Source of the DNA: Candidatus Margulisiibacteriota bacterium
GTDB taxonomy: Bacteria; Margulisbacteria; WOR-1; O2-12-FULL-45-9; XYB2-FULL-48-7
DNA: 39,870 bases
Assembly (NCBI GenBank): GCA_028702315.1
Contig: JAQVPA010000007.1
Location: forward strand, 1 to 39,870
Direction: 5' to 3'
This document shows positions 6,421 to 14,685 of this stretch, one piece after another (the stretch's first letter is position 1; the number at the start of each line of letters is the position of its first letter). A program made the position numbers and the translations under genes. The notes below the pieces were generated by a model, which was not told the DNA's origin, did not search any database, and saw nothing but the letters and a program-made list of their open reading frames with translations.

Positions 6421-7528
6421 AGTAGCAACTATCTTTAATATTCCGATCGAGATAAATTACTCGTGGTTTATAATCGTCGGCCTGGTCATTTTTACCCTGG
6501 CCAGCGGTTATTTCCCTGCCACCAATCCCGGCCTCCTGCCTGTCGCTTATTTGCTGATGGCGATCATCTCTGCTCTCTTGTTATTCGCTTCACTTTTAGC
6601 ACATGAGCTGGCGCATTCGCTGGTCGCGGAAAAACATGATCTGCCGATCCACGGTATCACCCTCTTCGTCTTTGGCGGCGTGGCCCAACTGGAAAAGGAA
6701 CCGGCAACACCGGCCGTTGAATTTAAGATGGCGGCCGCCGGCCCAGCCATGAGCTTTTTCCTGGCAGTCGTATTTTTTTCCCTGACCCAAACCTTTTTTT
6801 CGCTCCACTTTCCAGCTTATGTGGTCTCAATCGTCAATTATTTATTTATCATTAACTTAGTAGTTGGTATCTTCAATCTTTTTCCCGGTTTCCCGCTTGA
6901 TGGCGGGAGGCTGCTCCGCGCCGCGATCTGGCATTTTACCCGTGACCTGAAAAGAGCGACCGGCATTGCCAGCGCGTTTGGCAAGATCTTTGCTTATCTG
7001 CTGATCGCTTATGGCTTGTTCAATCTCTTTATGGGGGTGGTCATCTCCGGTATCTGGCTCATCTTTATCGGTTTTTTCCTGCAAGAGGCGGCTGACACAA
7101 GCTACCGCCAGGTGGTGATGAAAAAGCTGCTGGGCGGGGTCCGGGTAGCGCACCTGATGACCAAGAATGTAGTTACCGTCCCGGCCAATCTGCCGCTCGA
7201 AAAACTGCTTGACGATTATTTTTTCCGCCTCCGCTTCACTTCGTTCCCGGTGGTGGAAGATGACACTCTGCTCGGCCTGGTCACGATCCATTCGGTCAAG
7301 GAATACCAGCAGGATAACTGGCAGCAGTTTACCGTCCGCCAAGTAATGTCGCCGATCACAACTGGCATTGTTATTAATGAAGAAGCGTCGGTCATCGAGG
7401 CGCTGGCCAAGATGTCAGCCAGCGGGTTTGGCCGCCTGCTGGTGGTCAAAGAGAACAAACTGATCGGCATCTTGTCACAGCGGGACATTATGAGACTATT
7501 TGAATTCAAATCAGAAGTTTCCAGGTAA
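6404..7528 (+). CDS. Site-2 protease (M50) family protein with C-terminal CBS pair
   Basis: A 374-residue multi-pass intramembrane metalloprotease. The zinc site is AHELAH (His67, Glu68, His71), with the third ligand in NLFPGFPLDGGRLLR (Asp166). GGVAQLE and AAGPAMS are typical of the Rv0359/SpoIVFB-like branch. The soluble C-terminus (about 245-374) contains two CBS motifs, the first near VAHLMTKNVVTVPANLPLEKL and the second near VRQVMSPITTG; such pairs often sense adenosine nucleotides. Substrates of this enzyme are unknown. It sits in a co-directional run from the small membrane protein to rnpB. Confidence 0.9.
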   Translation: MKRTFKVATIFNIPIEINYSWFIIVGLVIFTLASGYFPATNPGLLPVAYLLMAIISALLLFASLLAHELAHSLVAEKHDLPIHGITLFVFGGVAQLEKEPATPAVEFKMAAAGPAMSFFLAVVFFSLTQTFFSLHFPAYVVSIVNYLFIINLVVGIFNLFPGFPLDGGRLLRAAIWHFTRDLKRATGIASAFGKIFAYLLIAYGLFNLFMGVVISGIWLIFIGFFLQEAADTSYRQVVMKKLLGGVRVAHLMTKNVVTVPANLPLEKLLDDYFFRLRFTSFPVVEDDTLLGLVTIHSVKEYQQDNWQQFTVRQVMSPITTGIVINEEASVIEALAKMSASGFGRLLVVKENKLIGILSQRDIMRLFEFKSEVSR

Positions 7529-7533
7529 GCGTC

Positions 7534-8040
7534 ATGAATAAGGTCTTAATTATCATCGCTTTTAACCGCTTCCAGGACAAGGAATATACGCCACCAAAAG
7601 AGATATTTGCCAAGGCTGGCATAGCGGTCACGACCGCTTCAACCCAGCTTGGTCTAGCGACCGGAAAATTCGGAGAGAAAGAAAAAGTTGACATCACCCT
7701 TGATCAGGTTAAAGTCTCTGACTATGATGCCATCCTTTTTATCGGCGGACCCGGGAGTTTTGATCTCTATGATAACCCAACCTGCCACCAGATCGCCCAA
7801 GAGACAATTAAACAAGGGAAAATTCTGGCTTCAATCTGTGCTGGGCCTGGTATTCTTGCCAAGGCCGGCGTGCTGAAAGGGAAGAAAGCGACGATGTTTG
7901 AGGATACCGGCGTCTTGAAGCAGAACGGCGCGACTTATACCGGTAAAGAAGTTGAAATTGACGGCCAGATCATTACCGCCACCGGACCAGACACAGCCAA
8001 AGCCTGGGCGGGAGCAATAGTCAAGGCGTTAGGTAATTAG
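7534..8040 (+). CDS. DJ-1/PfpI family protein
   Basis: A 168-residue protein of the DJ-1/PfpI glutamine-amidotransferase-like superfamily. The nucleophile is Cys102 in ASICAGPGILA, and Glu17 (NRFQDKEYTPP) is placed to support it as in DJ-1. AILFIGGPGS and ATGPDTAKAWAGAIVKAL complete the fold. Members act as chaperones, deglycases/glyoxalases or proteases; the sequence does not decide which. It starts 5 nt after the site-2 protease stop. Confidence 0.85.
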   Translation: MNKVLIIIAFNRFQDKEYTPPKEIFAKAGIAVTTASTQLGLATGKFGEKEKVDITLDQVKVSDYDAILFIGGPGSFDLYDNPTCHQIAQETIKQGKILASICAGPGILAKAGVLKGKKATMFEDTGVLKQNGATYTGKEVEIDGQIITATGPDTAKAWAGAIVKALGN

Positions 8041-8045
8041 GATTA

Positions 8046-8080
8046 TATTCGGACATTAGGGCAAATATTCGGATATTAGG
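8046..8080. repeat. Two near-identical 15-nt direct repeats before polX
   Basis: TATTCGGACATTAGG (8046-8060) and TATTCGGATATTAGG (8066-8080) differ at one base and are spaced 20 nt apart. They fill most of the 49-nt gap between the DJ-1 gene and polX. The second copy leads into AGGATT, which may act as a weak ribosome-binding site for polX. Confidence 0.6.
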
Positions 8081-8089
8081 ATTGTACCA

Positions 8090-9814
8090 ATGGAAAATAA
8101 TGAGTTCGCTAAAATATTCTGGGACATAGCCGACTTCCTCGAGTTAAAACAGGATAATATTTTCAAAATTCGCGCTTACCGGAAAGCCGCTCAGGTTCTC
8201 GGTTCGCTCGATCAAGACCTGGAAGACATCTATCGTTCCGGCGGGATCAAAGGATTGGAAGAGATCCCCGGCATCGGCCAGCACATTGCCGAGAAGATCG
8301 AGGAACAGATCAAGACCGGCCACGTTTCGGCTTACCAAAAACTAGCCAAAGAATTTCCCAAAGGCTTCCTGGAAATAATCAATATCCCCGGCCTTGGGCC
8401 AAAAACAGCCCTGCTCCTCCACAAAAAGTTCAAAGCTGATACTCCAGCTAAAATAGAGAAATTAGCTAAATCTGGCCAGCTCGAAAAACTCCCGGGCATG
8501 GGAGCCAAAAAGATTGCGAACATTCTGCGTGGCATCAATTTAAAGAAAGCCAGCCACGGGCGCTTTCTCCTTGACGACGCGACCGCCCATGCCGAGTTGA
8601 TCGTTGATGAATTAAAGACCCTGCCGGCAGTTAAACGGATACTCCCCTGTGGCAGCCTTCGCCGCGGCCAGGAGACGATCGGCGATATCGACATCCTGGT
8701 TATTTCCAATGATCCCGGTAAAGTGATGAATAAATTCGCTACCCTTCCCGCTGTGCAAAATATATTAGCCAAAGGGGAAACAAAGTCCTCGGTCATTCTG
8801 CGTAACGGGATGCAAGCCGATCTTAGGGTCGTGCCAGAGAGATCGTTCGGCACCGCCGCCCATTATTTTACCGGTTCCAAACAACATAATATCACGATCA
8901 GGCAGCTCGCCCAGAAAAAAGGATGGAAAGTTTCCGAGTACGGCATATTTAAAGGGAATAAATATATCGGCGGCAAAAGCGAAGAAGAAGTTTTCGCCAA
9001 GTTCGGCCTGCAATATATCCCGCCCGAGCTGCGGGAGATGCGCGGTGAATTTGAAGCCGCGGCCAAGCACGAGCTTCCAGTGCTGGTCGAGCTATCGGAC
9101 ATTAAAGGCGATCTTCATATGCATACTACGGCAACGGATGGGCATAACACGATCGAAGAGATGGCGCTGGCGGCTAAAAAGCTTGGCTATGAATATATCG
9201 CGATCACCGATCATACTATTTCAACCAGAGTGGCTGGCGGTTTAAACGCTAAGGAAACACTAGATAATATCAATAAGATTAAAGCGGCGGCTAAAAAGAT
9301 TGCCGGGATAAAATTGCTGGCCGGAGCCGAAGTTGATATCCTCCCCGACGGCCAGCTCGATTTGCCCGATGAGATTCTAAAACTATTAGATATTGTTCTT
9401 GTTGCAGTCCATTCCAATTTTAAAATGCCCAGGGACAAAATGACTGCCCGGGTGATCAAGGCGCTAAGCAATAAATATGCTTGTATTCTCACCCACCCGA
9501 CCGGCCGCCTAATTAACGAGCGCGAACCGTATGCGATCGATCTTGAAGCAATCCTGCAGGCAGCCAAAGAGAACAATATAATAATAGAAATTAATGCTCA
9601 TCCCAAACGGCTTGACCTGACCGATGTTTATTGTCTGCGGGCAAAAAAGTTGGGGATAAAACTGGCGATCAATACCGACGCCCACTCGGTCGATCAGCTG
9701 GGGCTAATGAAATATGGCGTCTTGACCGCGCGGCGAGGCTGGCTGGAAAAGAAAGATGTTGTTAATACCCTGCCGCTTGATAAACTGCTTAAATTGTTAT
9801 ACGCTAAAAGGTAA
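8090..9814 (+). CDS. polX: DNA polymerase/3'-5' exonuclease PolX
   Basis: A 574-residue family X repair polymerase with full bacterial architecture. Helix-hairpin-helix segments come first (GLEEIPGIGQHIAEKIEE, IPGLGPKTALLLHKKF, LPGMGAKKIANIL). The nucleotidyltransferase core carries GSLRRGQETIGDIDILV, whose two Asp bind metal, and YFTGSKQHN. The C-terminal PHP domain starts near residue 340 with DLHMHTTATDGHNTIEEM and continues with ITDHTIS, GAEVDI and NTDAHS. These enzymes fill short gaps in base-excision repair, and the PHP domain supplies exonuclease activity. Its stop overlaps the RNase HI start by 1 nt. Confidence 0.95.
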   Translation: MENNEFAKIFWDIADFLELKQDNIFKIRAYRKAAQVLGSLDQDLEDIYRSGGIKGLEEIPGIGQHIAEKIEEQIKTGHVSAYQKLAKEFPKGFLEIINIPGLGPKTALLLHKKFKADTPAKIEKLAKSGQLEKLPGMGAKKIANILRGINLKKASHGRFLLDDATAHAELIVDELKTLPAVKRILPCGSLRRGQETIGDIDILVISNDPGKVMNKFATLPAVQNILAKGETKSSVILRNGMQADLRVVPERSFGTAAHYFTGSKQHNITIRQLAQKKGWKVSEYGIFKGNKYIGGKSEEEVFAKFGLQYIPPELREMRGEFEAAAKHELPVLVELSDIKGDLHMHTTATDGHNTIEEMALAAKKLGYEYIAITDHTISTRVAGGLNAKETLDNINKIKAAAKKIAGIKLLAGAEVDILPDGQLDLPDEILKLLDIVLVAVHSNFKMPRDKMTARVIKALSNKYACILTHPTGRLINEREPYAIDLEAILQAAKENNIIIEINAHPKRLDLTDVYCLRAKKLGIKLAINTDAHSVDQLGLMKYGVLTARRGWLEKKDVVNTLPLDKLLKLLYAKR

Positions 9815-10248
9815 TGAATCCATTCGCCCAAATATTTACTGATGGCGCCGCCCGGGGCAATCCCGGTCCGGCCGGCATCGGCGTGGTCATCAGGAATGAC
9901 AAAGAAGTCCTGCTGGAAGTCGCCGACTATATCGGGAAAACCACCAACAACATTGCCGAATACATGGCTTTTATCCGCGGGCTTGAAGAAGCGCTCGATA
10001 TGGGAGAGCGAAGCATTGAGGTCTTTTGTGATTCCGAACTCCTGGTCAAGCAGATGAACGGGGAATACAAGGTGAAAAATGAAGGGTTGACCCCTCTTTT
10101 TCTCCATGCCCAGTCATTGGCAAAAAAATTCAAACATTGCCGCGTTAATTATATTCCGCGCGAAGAGAACGCCCAGGCCGACAAGCTCGCCAATAAGGGT
10201 ATCGACCAGCAAACTTTGAAAAACTCCCCTCTTTTTGATAAGATATAA
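9814..10248 (+). CDS. Ribonuclease HI family protein
   Basis: A 144-residue RNase H fold. The catalytic acids are visible: Asp10 in IFTDGAARGNPGPAG, Glu49 in NIAEYMAF, Asp73 in VFCDSELL and Asp123 in NAQADKLAN. It lacks the basic protrusion of E. coli RNase HI and resembles the short cobalt-tolerant RNase HI-like group. It degrades RNA in RNA-DNA hybrids. It is translationally coupled to polX. The promoter of rnpB lies within its last 33 bp. Confidence 0.92.
   Translation: MNPFAQIFTDGAARGNPGPAGIGVVIRNDKEVLLEVADYIGKTTNNIAEYMAFIRGLEEALDMGERSIEVFCDSELLVKQMNGEYKVKNEGLTPLFLHAQSLAKKFKHCRVNYIPREENAQADKLANKGIDQQTLKNSPLFDKI
10216..10244 (+). promoter_or_regulatory. Probable rnpB promoter
   Basis: TTGAAA (10216-10221), a 17-nt spacer and TAAGAT (10239-10244) predict a start at about 10251, next to the first base of the P1 stem at 10252. 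It lies in the end of the RNase HI coding region. Confidence 0.5.
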
Positions 10249-10251
10249 CTT

Positions 10252-10610
10252 GGGCAGGCCGGGTGGTATACTCCGGGTGAAAGCTCGGGGAGGAAAGTCC
10301 GGACTCCGCAGAGCAGCGTGCCTCGTAACGCGAGGTCCCCGATCAGATCGGGGAAGGAAAGTGGCACAGAAAAAACACGGCCGAACTAAACCCTAAAGGT
10401 TTGGTGGCAAAGGTGAAAACGGGAGGTAAGAGCTCCCGACGTAACAGACCGGAGACGGTCACGTGCTAAACCCCACGCGGAGCAAGACCAAAAAGGGAAA
10501 GAAGCGGCTCGCTTCGTCATGATCCCGAGTAGGTCGCAATGAGGTTGTTAGTAATAACAACCCCAGATAGATTATCACACAAATACAGAATCCGGCTTAC
10601 AGGCCTGCCC
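10252..10610 (+). ncRNA. rnpB: RNase P RNA (bacterial type A)
   Basis: About 359 nt. The ends pair as P1: GGGCAGGCC (10252-10260) with GGCCTGCCC (10602-10610). Universal core segments are present: GAGGAAAGTCCGGACTCC near 10290, GGTGAAAACGGGAGGTAAGAGC near 10410 in two adjacent blocks (GGTGAAAACGG, then TAAGAGCTCCC), and near the 3' end AGATAGATTATCAC and ACAGAATCCGGCTTAC. The RNA cleaves 5' leaders from pre-tRNAs together with RnpA. It is not followed directly by a T-run; a second copy of its 3' end with a T-run lies at 11644-11664. Confidence 0.96.
10595..10610 (+). repeat. att-like direct repeat, rnpB-proximal copy
   Basis: GCTTACAGGCCTGCCC, the functional 3' end of rnpB. It matches 15 of 16 bases of 11644-11659. 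Confidence 0.65.
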
Positions 10611-10616
10611 CCTAAA

Positions 10617-11474
10617 CTAACTAGGTAATAAGGAAGAAAAGCTCTCTGCCATCTGTTTAACTAAAGACAGAATCGCATTCTCACTCTTAGCGCTAGATTC
10701 AACGCTGATAATTGTCTTCCCTATTACAGGGGATAAAGAAAAAGTCACCGTTGGGCTTACAACCTTCCCCAAAGGATCAAAAGTAGTCCCCCCGACAATT
10801 GTTGCGCCTGTTCTTTCCCCGACCGTGCTCCATCCTTGGGCGGAAGTAAATCGTTTTATATTGTCTATTGAAATTGACATGTTGATTTTCGAACCATCAT
10901 AGACGAACTCAATCCCCCCATCAAATCTTCCTTCGAATGCTAGCTCCGCTATCTTTTCGCCTGATAATCCGGCCTGGGCTTCCCCGATCATCCCAGCAAG
11001 AAAGGCGAGTTTTTCAGCAAATAGATTGCCATCAAATAAATACGAATTTCTATTTGGTTCCAGATCGACAAATACATAGCCAAAACATAACAATCTTCTC
11101 AGCCCAAATTTCCCAGCCAGCGCTTCTTCATACGGTTCGCTCGAAAACCCGCTTAATTTAAAAATAAATTCATCGCCTTGCAATGGGCGAGAGATTTCAA
11201 GGGCGCTTTGATAATAAGGCAAAATACACGCTACAGGGTCAGAAATATTATAATTACTGCGCACTTGCACTCTCCCGCTGGTTTCGAGTTCTCTTTCGTA
11301 CTCATCACATCTTCCATCTAATTCGGACTCAGATAATATATTTGGAAATCGTGGTTTTTCTGCTTCGATCTTGTCAACACGCATTTTTTTTAGCATTGCT
11401 CGTATATCTGATTTGCTTCTAACTACAATGCCACTATAAATAAGCCGCGTATCTACGCCTTTAATCTTTAACAT
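10617..11474 (-). CDS. Hypothetical protein, cargo of the rnpB-end insert
   Basis: A 285-residue protein I do not recognise. No signal peptide or membrane segment is evident. The N-terminal 75 residues are charged (SDIRAMLKKMRVDKIEAEK). The middle holds GKFGLRRLLCFGYVFVDLEPN. The C-terminal half alternates beta-like hydrophobics (GATIVGGTTFDPLGKVVSP, TVTFSLSPVIGKTIISVES) and ends in a Ser-rich helix. AAGGAG lies before the ATG at 11474, so it is normally translated. It ends 6 nt from the rnpB 3' end. No close relative of a known integrase, toxin or nuclease is apparent by eye. Confidence 0.75.
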   Translation of the reverse strand: MLKIKGVDTRLIYSGIVVRSKSDIRAMLKKMRVDKIEAEKPRFPNILSESELDGRCDEYERELETSGRVQVRSNYNISDPVACILPYYQSALEISRPLQGDEFIFKLSGFSSEPYEEALAGKFGLRRLLCFGYVFVDLEPNRNSYLFDGNLFAEKLAFLAGMIGEAQAGLSGEKIAELAFEGRFDGGIEFVYDGSKINMSISIDNIKRFTSAQGWSTVGERTGATIVGGTTFDPLGKVVSPTVTFSLSPVIGKTIISVESSAKSENAILSLVKQMAESFSSLLPS

Positions 11475-11643
11475 CCTCAGCTCCTTTTACTCTGACCAAA
11501 TCAATTTTAAACCTATTTCATTTTTTGACTTTATTCTGGAATTACCAAGCAGTTGAATTTCATATTCCACCCTTTTGACTATCATATTAATATCAGCATA
11601 ATAATAGTAAAATTTCAAAATATCTTAAAATTCATTGGGAGAA
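11475..11643. other. AT-rich non-coding stretch inside the rnpB-end insert
   Basis: 169 bp between the cargo gene start and the distal rnpB-end copy. It is noticeably AT-rich with no ORF of note. The AAGGAG next to 11474 belongs to the cargo gene. Its promoter should lie here, but I could not single out a convincing box. Confidence 0.5.
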
Positions 11644-11664
11644 GCTTACCGGCCTGCCCTTTTT
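11644..11664 (+). repeat. att-like direct repeat, distal copy, with T-run
   Basis: GCTTACCGGCCTGCCC (11644-11659) followed by TTTTT (11660-11664). It is a displaced copy of the rnpB 3' end with one mismatch (A to C). The T-run, missing from the functional copy, is what a terminator after the P1 stem would supply. Confidence 0.65.
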
Positions 11665-12673
11665 AGCAGTTTCCCGCTCTTTGGCCGATCCGAAAGACAT
11701 TATATGTCGTCCCTTCATAGTTCCGGCTGGTGATATGGCGGGCTTTTTGAAAATCACGCCACCGAATCTCCTCCACTTCGGCCACCATGCTCCCAGTGGA
11801 AATATCCAAGCCGGCTTGTTTCAATATTTTCTGCAAGAACCAATGGTAATCATATAATAAGAACTTTTGCCGGCTTATCCGGTTCAGATACAATTGCTGG
11901 AAATCCGCCTTATTCATATCCATTAAATGAGGTTCAATCCGCATTCTGATCTCCTGCGGCAAAGCGGCAAACAATGAGCCCGCCAGCTTAAAAAGTTGGG
12001 GATTAGCTTCGATCATCCAAACCCGAGAACAAAATAATGCCAAAACAGCAGAAATCTGCCCCAATCCGGCCCCCGGTTCAAACCCAAAATACCCACTCAA
12101 GTGATATTGCTGGTTGAGCAAACAGGCCAATTCGTAAAAACTAAAAGGATCTGACGACCTGAAAAAATAATTCGGCGTATCCTCCGCATATGTCAATTGT
12201 TCGTTGTAAAGCTGGCCATTGAAGGAATACTTGTAGCCATTTTTTTCAGCCAGTTCTTCTTTTAAGGACTGAAAAGCGGAAAGGATCGGGACCATCGCCC
12301 GATCGCGCCTGGTGACCGGGATCAGTACTGGTTCTTTCTTTCCCGGCACTGGCACCAATTCCGAATCGGCATACAGGCGGATGACCTCATTCGTGTTATC
12401 CAGCCTGAGCCTGCGCTGCCCACCAACGATCGCCTGGCCAGAATCAAGAAACCGTTCCCGGTTCATTTTTTTGGACAGACTGACCATTATCGCGGGATCT
12501 GAACAAAGAATATCCATCGCCTGCGAGGAAAGAACAATCGTTTCCGTAGTTGAGAACCAATTGTCAGAATCGGGTTGTAACTGATGTAGCGGCAACGCCC
12601 TGGCCAGTGGCCGGAGATACTTGGCACTTTGGTTTAATGCTAACGTTTCTTTTAAAGTTGTCCAGCGTATCAT
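11663..12673 (-). CDS. Hypothetical protein with methyltransferase-like motif
   Basis: A 336-residue protein of unknown function. A Rossmann-like motif GFEPGAGLGQISAVLALF is followed by VWMIEANPQLFKLAG, which resembles SAM-binding motif I and the acidic motif II residue of class I methyltransferases. The N-terminal 180 residues are not recognised and may form a recognition domain. No signal peptide. The start is uncertain: ATG 12673 follows a minus-strand GATAAT (12684-12689) by 10 nt, while an in-frame TTG at 12694 would extend it by seven residues. The stop lies within the T-run after the distal rnpB-end copy. Confidence 0.55.
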   Translation of the reverse strand: MIRWTTLKETLALNQSAKYLRPLARALPLHQLQPDSDNWFSTTETIVLSSQAMDILCSDPAIMVSLSKKMNRERFLDSGQAIVGGQRRLRLDNTNEVIRLYADSELVPVPGKKEPVLIPVTRRDRAMVPILSAFQSLKEELAEKNGYKYSFNGQLYNEQLTYAEDTPNYFFRSSDPFSFYELACLLNQQYHLSGYFGFEPGAGLGQISAVLALFCSRVWMIEANPQLFKLAGSLFAALPQEIRMRIEPHLMDMNKADFQQLYLNRISRQKFLLYDYHWFLQKILKQAGLDISTGSMVAEVEEIRWRDFQKARHITSRNYEGTTYNVFRIGQRAGNC

Positions 12674-12728
12674 TTGCTGAATGATTATCTGCAACAGGCG
12701 AGGAAAATTTCAACAAAAAAGAGGTTTT

Positions 12729-14684
12729 TTACTCGTATCTTAACGCTTCGATCGGTAGAAGCTTGGCCGCCCGCCAAGCCGGCCAGATGCCAAAGATCAT
12801 CCCCACTAGCACAGAAAAGGCAAAAGCCAGCATAATCGAAGAAAAACTGACCAGCGCGTTCCAGCCGAAGACCGAAGCGGCAATCCAGGCAATCAACGAC
12901 CCGATCAGTATCCCCAACACACCGCCTAAAACACAGATCAGAACCGATTCGACCAGGAACTGGATCATGATATCCCTGTTCTCCGCCCCCAGCGCTTTCC
13001 TTAAACCGATCTCGTGCGTCCGCTCCATCACCAGGACCAGCATGATGTTCATGATGCCGATTCCGCCAACGAGCAGGCTGACCGCCGCAATCGCGCCGAG
13101 CAGCGTGGTAAAAGTGTTCACCACGTCGGTCAGCGCCTTCTGCATTTCCGCCATATTGCGGACCTCAACATTTTCCAACTGCGCGTCGGTCATCCGGTGC
13201 AGCTTGCCGATCACCGGAATGATCGCCGCCTGAACAGCAGCGATGGCGTCGGGATCATCGACCTGCACGTCAAAGCTCCGTATATAATCCTCGCCCAGCA
13301 AGCGGTACATGGCCGTCGTGATCGGGACAACGATCCGGTCATCGGAGTTCTGGAAACCGGATGATCCTTTCTCCGGCAGGACACCAATTACCGTAAAACT
13401 TATCCGGTTCACCCGGACCGATTGGCCGATAGGATCGGAGTCGCCAAACAGTTCGGTGGCGACCGTCTTGCCGATCACCGCCACTTTGGCCCGGCTCGTC
13501 ACTTCTTCTTCGGTAAAGAACCGCCCCCTATCTGGAATTGAATTACGGACAGACTGAAAATCGGGCGTTGTCCCCATGACCGAAGTATTCCAATTCTTGT
13601 TCTGGGCAACGACCTGCACCCGGCCCGAAACGTTTGGCGATACACGGGAAACATTCTCGATCTTTTTCAGCGCGGCCAGGTCATCAAAAGTAAACCGGGT
13701 CGGCGATGAGGATGAGCCAAGCGATATCCCTTGTTGCCGGTACGAGGCCGAAACCATCAACAAATTCGAACCCATCGACGCCATGGTCTGCTCAACCGAC
13801 TTCTTCGCCCCCGTGCCGATCGCCAGCATGGCAATGACCGCCGCCACCCCGATCAGCACCCCCAGAATGGAAAGCAAGGAACGAAGTTTGTTGGCCAGCA
13901 GCGAAAGGAAGGCTTCGTGCGCGTAATTAAAAAGACTGGCGACCGAGATCGATGCCTTCCTCTTTTGCCGCGCGGCTTCTTTAATAGCCGCCGCGGGCAG
14001 CGTCCGCTTGCGTTCGTCCGTCACAATCACACCGTCTTTTAAAGTAATGATCCGGCTCGCCTCTTCCGCCAGGTCGCGCTCGTGGGTCACCATGACAATC
14101 GTCGTCCCCTGCGCGTTCAGCTCCTTGAGCAGGCCAATAATCTCCAGTGCAGACTTGGAATCGAGGTTTCCAGTCGGTTCGTCAGCAAAGATCACCTGCG
14201 GCGAGTTGGCCAGTGCCCTGGCGATCGCCACCCGTTGCTGCTGTCCGCCCGAAATTTCATTTGAACGGTGTTTCAATCGATCACCTAAACCGATCTTCCG
14301 CAAAATATCGGTCACCCGCTGTTGGTCGTGCGGTGTCGCTTCAGTGTAAAGGAATGGAAGCAGCGCGTTTTCTAAAACATTGAACCGGGGAAGCAGATTA
14401 AACGTCTGAAAAATGAAACCGAGGTAGCGGCTGCGCAGAACGGCATATTCATTATCGCTCAAACCAATAACATTCTTGCCCAGCAGGTCATAGCGGCCGC
14501 TTTCGGCCTTATCAAGCAGGCCGAGGATCGCCAGCAGGGTCGATTTGCCGGAGCCGGATGGCCCCATGATAGCAACAAACTCACCCGGTTCGATCTTAAG
14601 CGAAACAGAACGAAGCGCTTGCACCGGCAGGTCTTTACCGATGTAATAAGTTTTTGTTACTTTATCAAGCTCGATCAGCGCCAT
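12729..14684 (-). CDS. macB: MacB-like ABC transporter, fused ATPase and permease
   Basis: A 651-residue protein, the MacB length (about 650). The N-terminal ATPase (1-225) has Walker A GPSGSGKST, signature SGGQQQRVAIARAL, Walker B VIFADEPTG and switch THERD. The first TM helix is near 270 (LLSILGVLIGVAAVIAMLAI), followed by the large periplasmic MacB_PCD domain. Three C-terminal TM helices make the FtsX domain (AIAAVSLLVGGIGIMNIML, ERTHEIGLRKALGA). MacB is a mechanotransmission ABC protein powering efflux through a TolC channel, rather than a classical transporter. Start 14684 (MALIEL) is 1 nt after the adaptor stop. It is the last gene of the locus. Confidence 0.92.
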   Translation of the reverse strand: MALIELDKVTKTYYIGKDLPVQALRSVSLKIEPGEFVAIMGPSGSGKSTLLAILGLLDKAESGRYDLLGKNVIGLSDNEYAVLRSRYLGFIFQTFNLLPRFNVLENALLPFLYTEATPHDQQRVTDILRKIGLGDRLKHRSNEISGGQQQRVAIARALANSPQVIFADEPTGNLDSKSALEIIGLLKELNAQGTTIVMVTHERDLAEEASRIITLKDGVIVTDERKRTLPAAAIKEAARQKRKASISVASLFNYAHEAFLSLLANKLRSLLSILGVLIGVAAVIAMLAIGTGAKKSVEQTMASMGSNLLMVSASYRQQGISLGSSSSPTRFTFDDLAALKKIENVSRVSPNVSGRVQVVAQNKNWNTSVMGTTPDFQSVRNSIPDRGRFFTEEEVTSRAKVAVIGKTVATELFGDSDPIGQSVRVNRISFTVIGVLPEKGSSGFQNSDDRIVVPITTAMYRLLGEDYIRSFDVQVDDPDAIAAVQAAIIPVIGKLHRMTDAQLENVEVRNMAEMQKALTDVVNTFTTLLGAIAAVSLLVGGIGIMNIMLVLVMERTHEIGLRKALGAENRDIMIQFLVESVLICVLGGVLGILIGSLIAWIAASVFGWNALVSFSSIMLAFAFSVLVGMIFGIWPAWRAAKLLPIEALRYE

Positions 14685-14685
14685 C

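Larger units (their letters stand above)
10611..11659. mobile_element. Candidate small integrated element at the rnpB 3' end
   Basis: About 1.05 kb lies between the functional rnpB 3' end and a second near-exact copy of its last 16 nt. The distal copy is followed by TTTTT, as an original rnpB terminator would be. The segment holds a single minus-strand gene of unknown family and an AT-rich non-coding tail (11475-11643), and looks more AT-rich than its neighbours. Integration at 3' ends of structural RNA genes that restores the RNA is typical of islands and satellites. No integrase is visible, so it is either a non-autonomous element or a decayed remnant. Confidence 0.5.

Noticed and set aside
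8046-8080. Two 15-nt direct repeats considered as a minimal CRISPR array
   Set aside because: Only two imperfect units with a 5-nt gap and no cas genes; better seen as dispersed short repeats.
10611-11659. rnpB-end insert considered as an ordinary intergenic gene with a chance match
   Set aside because: A 15/16 match to the exact rnpB end followed by the expected T-run makes chance unlikely, so I kept the element hypothesis, although mobility is unproven.
12714-12735. A-run/T-run near the end of macB considered as a terminator
   Set aside because: The pairing is only AAAAAA with TTTTTT around a CCTC loop, with no GC stem, so it is too weak to call.
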